Shown piece by piece: positions 63,001 through 64,000 of a DNA stretch of 64,000 nt (positions are counted from its first letter, which is position 1; every line of letters begins with the position of its first letter). Origin of the DNA: Cardiocondyla obscurior (Eukaryota > Arthropoda > Insecta > Hymenoptera > Formicidae). The stretch spans positions 3,182,001 to 3,246,000 of the forward strand of contig NC_091870.1 of NCBI RefSeq assembly GCF_019399895.1, in the 5' to 3' direction. The notes under the pieces were generated by a model. The model saw only the letters and a list, made by a program, of their open reading frames with translations, searched no databases and was not told the DNA's origin. The position numbers and the translations under genes are program-made.

Positions 63001-64000
63001 CGGTCGTACGTCGAACAGCGCTCGAGAAATCTCGTCCGCGATAATACCCGGAGCAATTTGGCGCCTCTCGCTCCGCTTTCAATCGCTCCCGTCCTGTTTT
63101 CTTTCCGCTGGGCAAAACAGCTCGCTCACCGCCTACACCTCGGTGCTCTTTTTCCGTGACAAAATGTCGAATAACAACCTGACCGTCGAAAGTTTCTGGC
63201 GCCGACTGAATCGTGTTTTCGTCGCGGATACGTGATCAGGTCAGCCAATTCACGCTGCTTCCGCTACACACCGTGCTAGTCAAAATGTGTTGAACGTTCG
63301 ATAACGCTGTCGTTCGCGAAATAACGCGGCGACTATTACTCGAAAAATTTAATCCGTTGTTTGTATTGTTAATCGCGCTGCCAACAAATTTTTTTTTTTT
63401 TTTTTATTGAAGTTCTTTGAAATTTTTTATGCGCTTTTTACTCGGTAAATTTCGATTTCGAGCTTTACGAAGAACTCGTGATAGACTTAACGAACGTGCT
63501 TCAATATTGCAGAAATACTTGGTTACTTATATAATTTTTTAATTAAATTGTCATGAGTTTTACTGATTAGAATGCACCGTGGATAACGCTCCGAGCATTA
63601 ATATTCCTCCACGATTGTAAACAACGAGGTTTAGTATTCGGAGAATTTTCAGAATACATTTTGCATCGCTTTTCTTCATTAATTACAAAATAACTGTACT
63701 GATTATTGCGAACGATATAATAACACTTGACGTTTCGGAATGGTAACTGTTATAATATTCCTTTTGCATTGTCGCACTTTGCGTTAATATTGAAGTAATA
63801 AAATGATAATTTGTCTAGTTAATATTAAAGTAAAATTTTATGGATTGGATAATATAAATTGTACATAATATATCAACAAGGTGCGTAATTTATATTCGAA
63901 ATGCAGATTTGTTGGTGGATTCGTTTACCGAACAATTTTTTTTTCTTTTTATTAATTATTATTTAATCCTTAATTTTATTTGGAGATATTTTACTACAGT

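Larger units (their letters stand above)
58724..64000 (+). other. intron (5' part) after the last exon seen, running off the window
   Basis: No later RBFOX exon is recognisable here (I looked for the YGRVYA(A/T)DPYH-type segment). It includes a TC repeat at 59055-59079, a small hairpin at 59277-59294, the second antisense exon cluster at 61805-62930 with a GC-rich upstream block to about 63240, and a poly(T) near 63390-63406. Confidence 0.75.

Noticed and set aside
1..64000. tRNA, rRNA, CRISPR, operon or bacterial features
   Set aside because: I saw no tRNA-like T-arm with matching acceptor arms, no regularly spaced repeats and no bacterial gene organisation. The spliced exons show a eukaryotic nuclear genome.

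Overview
This is a eukaryotic window, most likely insect and probably hymenopteran (ant- or bee-like). The reasons are small exons in very long introns, very frequent CpG, abundant long poly(T) tracts and AT/GA microsatellites, and exon peptides of an RBFOX-family splicing regulator. The species cannot be named from the sequence alone.

The window lies almost entirely inside one plus-strand gene, an Rbfox1/A2bp1 orthologue that runs off both ends. I can support seven coding exons. They are a 93-nt exon with the RNP1 half of the RRM (4414-4506), a 55-nt exon closing the RRM (17333-17387), a 21-nt microexon (28961-28981), a 142-nt alanine/proline-rich exon (47781-47922), a 148-nt Arg/Gly/Ala exon with two possible acceptors (53725 or 53738 to 53872), a 64-nt Tyr-rich exon (56590-56653) and a tentative 21-nt microexon (58703-58723). 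The upstream RRM exons and the C-terminal exons are not in the window. The splice phases chain correctly from the 93-nt exon to the last microexon.

Two regulatory arrangements stand out. First, the 93-nt RRM exon is framed by three perfect TGCATG motifs, the RBFOX binding site. One is 26 nt upstream, one directly abuts the CAG acceptor, and one starts at intron position +4. This resembles the autoregulatory layout known for vertebrate RBFOX genes. Second, the 148-nt exon has acceptors 13 nt apart. Each is in frame with only one state of the optional 142-nt exon, and the wrong pairing gives a stop codon within five codons.

The introns are mostly non-coding. They hold microsatellites, a GC-rich CpG-island-like block (about 30650-30880), hairpins beside exons, and a possible small hAT-type element (38470-39022). 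The least expected content is a pair of paralogous minus-strand exon clusters nested antisense in two introns (about 18519-20100 and 61805-62930). Each has a first-exon donor, two larger exons and a 32-39-nt exon in the same order, with introns of 176-179 nt between matching exons and 40 nt of identity across 43 kb. They could be a duplicated antisense lncRNA or a lineage-specific gene. Most other long open frames in the window look like chance or low-complexity frames.
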